This document shows positions 63,094 to 64,000 of a stretch of DNA of 64,000 nucleotides, piece after piece. Source of the DNA: Sutcliffiella horikoshii. GTDB lineage: Bacteria > Bacillota > Bacilli > Bacillales > Bacillaceae_I. The notes under the pieces were generated by a model. That model was not told the origin of the DNA, made no database searches, and saw nothing but the letters and a program-made list of their open reading frames with translations. Within the stretch, counting starts at the first letter, position 1, and every line of letters starts with the position of its first letter. The stretch lies in NCBI RefSeq assembly GCF_021991925.1, contig NZ_RXZI01000005.1, positions 1 to 64,000 of the forward strand, read 5' to 3'. The position numbers and the translations under genes were made by a program.

Positions 63094-64000
63094 ATGACCA
63101 TTGCTATTAATGAAAACAAAATGAAAATCAATGTAGAACGCTTGAACAAGGACATCGGCTTGTTTCCTCAAGTACACCCCATCACAGAGGACATGACCAC
63201 CACACATAAAGGTGTTTCCCGCCTGGTCATGCTCGATCGTTACGCATTCAAAGATACCGAGAAAGTAACACTTACAGCTGGAGACTTTGTGGTACTAACC
63301 ATTAAAGAAGACCCAAAATTCCCTGCAAGAGGTCTTGGTTACATACAAGACATTGACTGGTCTACCAAAAAGGCTTCCGTATTAATTGAAGAAGAGTATC
63401 GCGGAGTTTTGACAAAGCAAGGTGAAGCCGAAACGGGCGTTGTTGTTCGTTCCCTGGATGTTATTGAAAAGCCGCTAGAAGTCTTCTACGAGCAAATTGC
63501 CAAACGTAACGCCAAAGGCTTGGCAGCGGTAGAAACCACAGAAGAGAAGCGCCAGGAATGGTTTGAAAAGTTCTATCATGAGCTAGTTAACATGAATTTC
63601 GTACCGGCAGGACGCGTGTTGTACGGAGCTGGGGCAGACACAGATGTAACCTACTTCAACTGCTACGTGATGCCATTTGTACAAGATTCGCGTGAAGGAA
63701 TCTCTGAACACCGCAAACAAGTAATGGAAATCATGAGCCGCGGTGGCGGAGTTGGTACAAACGGATCAACACTTCGTCCACGAAATGCCCTTGCAAGAGG
63801 GGTTAACGGTAAATCCTCAGGTAGTGTATCCTGGTTGGATGACATTGCAAAATTGACGCATCTTGTGGAACAAGGTGGATCAAGACGTGGAGCTCAAATG
63901 ATCATGCTAGCAGACTGGCACCCAGATATCGTAGAATTCATCATCTCCAAAATGCAAAACCCTAGAATTCTTCGGTACCTAATTGAAAATACAAATGACG
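63094..64000 (+). CDS. Vitamin B12-dependent ribonucleotide reductase, class II (partial)
   Basis: The first 302 codons of an adenosylcobalamin-dependent ribonucleotide reductase; the gene runs off the window. The N-terminus (MTIAINENKMKINVERLNKD...) leads to NMNFVPAGRVLYGAGA, the catalytic FNCYVMPF cysteine, MEIMSRGGGVGTNGSTLRPR and VEQGGSRRGAQMIML, all typical of the NrdJ type. AGGAG at 63081-63085 precedes ATG 63094. NrdR-like boxes upstream fit this role. It makes deoxyribonucleotides independent of oxygen. The C-terminal cysteines cannot be inspected. Confidence 0.93.
   Translation, partial: MTIAINENKMKINVERLNKDIGLFPQVHPITEDMTTTHKGVSRLVMLDRYAFKDTEKVTLTAGDFVVLTIKEDPKFPARGLGYIQDIDWSTKKASVLIEEEYRGVLTKQGEAETGVVVRSLDVIEKPLEVFYEQIAKRNAKGLAAVETTEEKRQEWFEKFYHELVNMNFVPAGRVLYGAGADTDVTYFNCYVMPFVQDSREGISEHRKQVMEIMSRGGGVGTNGSTLRPRNALARGVNGKSSGSVSWLDDIAKLTHLVEQGGSRRGAQMIMLADWHPDIVEFIISKMQNPRILRYLIENTND

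Overview
The window is a chromosomal segment of an endospore-forming member of the Bacillaceae, judged from the gene content (GerA/SpoVAF-family germination protein, KinA/B-like kinase, competence operon comGA-GG) and from extended collinearity with the Bacillus subtilis block fthC(yqgN)-yqgO-gluP-yqgQ-glcK-yqgS-T-U-V-W-X-Y-mgsR ... comG-yqzE ... yqhG-yqhH-gcvT-gcvPA-gcvPB-yqhL-lipM. It is not B. subtilis itself: many genes are interleaved and several operons (dpp-ykf, ptsHI, ampS) sit at other addresses. Base composition is moderate-to-low GC and uniform; I see no prophage, transposase gene, CRISPR array, rRNA or tRNA.

Layout. 1-384: tandem copies of a dispersed structured repeat. 385-9838: fthC, a DUF92 membrane protein, ldh with a Rex-like operator, yqgO, a chemoreceptor, gluP, a SpoVAF-like gene, yqgQ and glcK. 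10221-19593: LTA-synthase-like yqgS, endopeptidase yqgT, lipoprotein yqgU, yqgV, a cluster of small minus-strand genes including two of under 60 residues, yqgX, a MidA-type methyltransferase, yqgY and mgsR. 19713-26964: DUF1659-DUF2922-YvrJ trio, a second MurG-type glycosyltransferase, a beta-propeller protein, an orphan kinase, an orphan siderophore-type N-hydroxylase and a sigma-B-controlled yfkM. 27269-37934: dppABCDE-ykfABCD plus a cytoplasmic SxxK hydrolase, a complete uptake and recycling route for cell-wall and dietary peptides, headed by a CodY-like box. 38223-43377: comG operon, aroK, yqzE. 43378-45774: ptsHI behind a GlcT-type antiterminator leader that in B. subtilis belongs to ptsG. 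46056-52688: ampS, two acetyltransferase genes (one a double-domain fusion), methyltransferase, Nudix, AraC regulator and small genes. 52712-60096: yqhGH and, convergent in order, the glycine-riboswitch-controlled gcvT-gcvPA-gcvPB operon. 60097-64000: a gene-poor 625-bp spacer with two phased short-repeat arrays, a DinB-like gene, yqhL, lipM and the start of a B12-dependent ribonucleotide reductase with paired NrdR-like boxes.

The two signals I consider most worth following are in the spacers. First, an eight-to-nine-member family of 120-235 bp elements with terminal inverted repeats whose stems differ in sequence from copy to copy yet stay complementary, placed even inside the dpp and gcv operons. 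Second, several intergenic arrays with an exact 20- or 21-bp period in which about 10 bp of each unit is conserved and the other 10-11 bp is free, each array using a different conserved motif. The ptsHI leader is the clearest case of regulatory rewiring.
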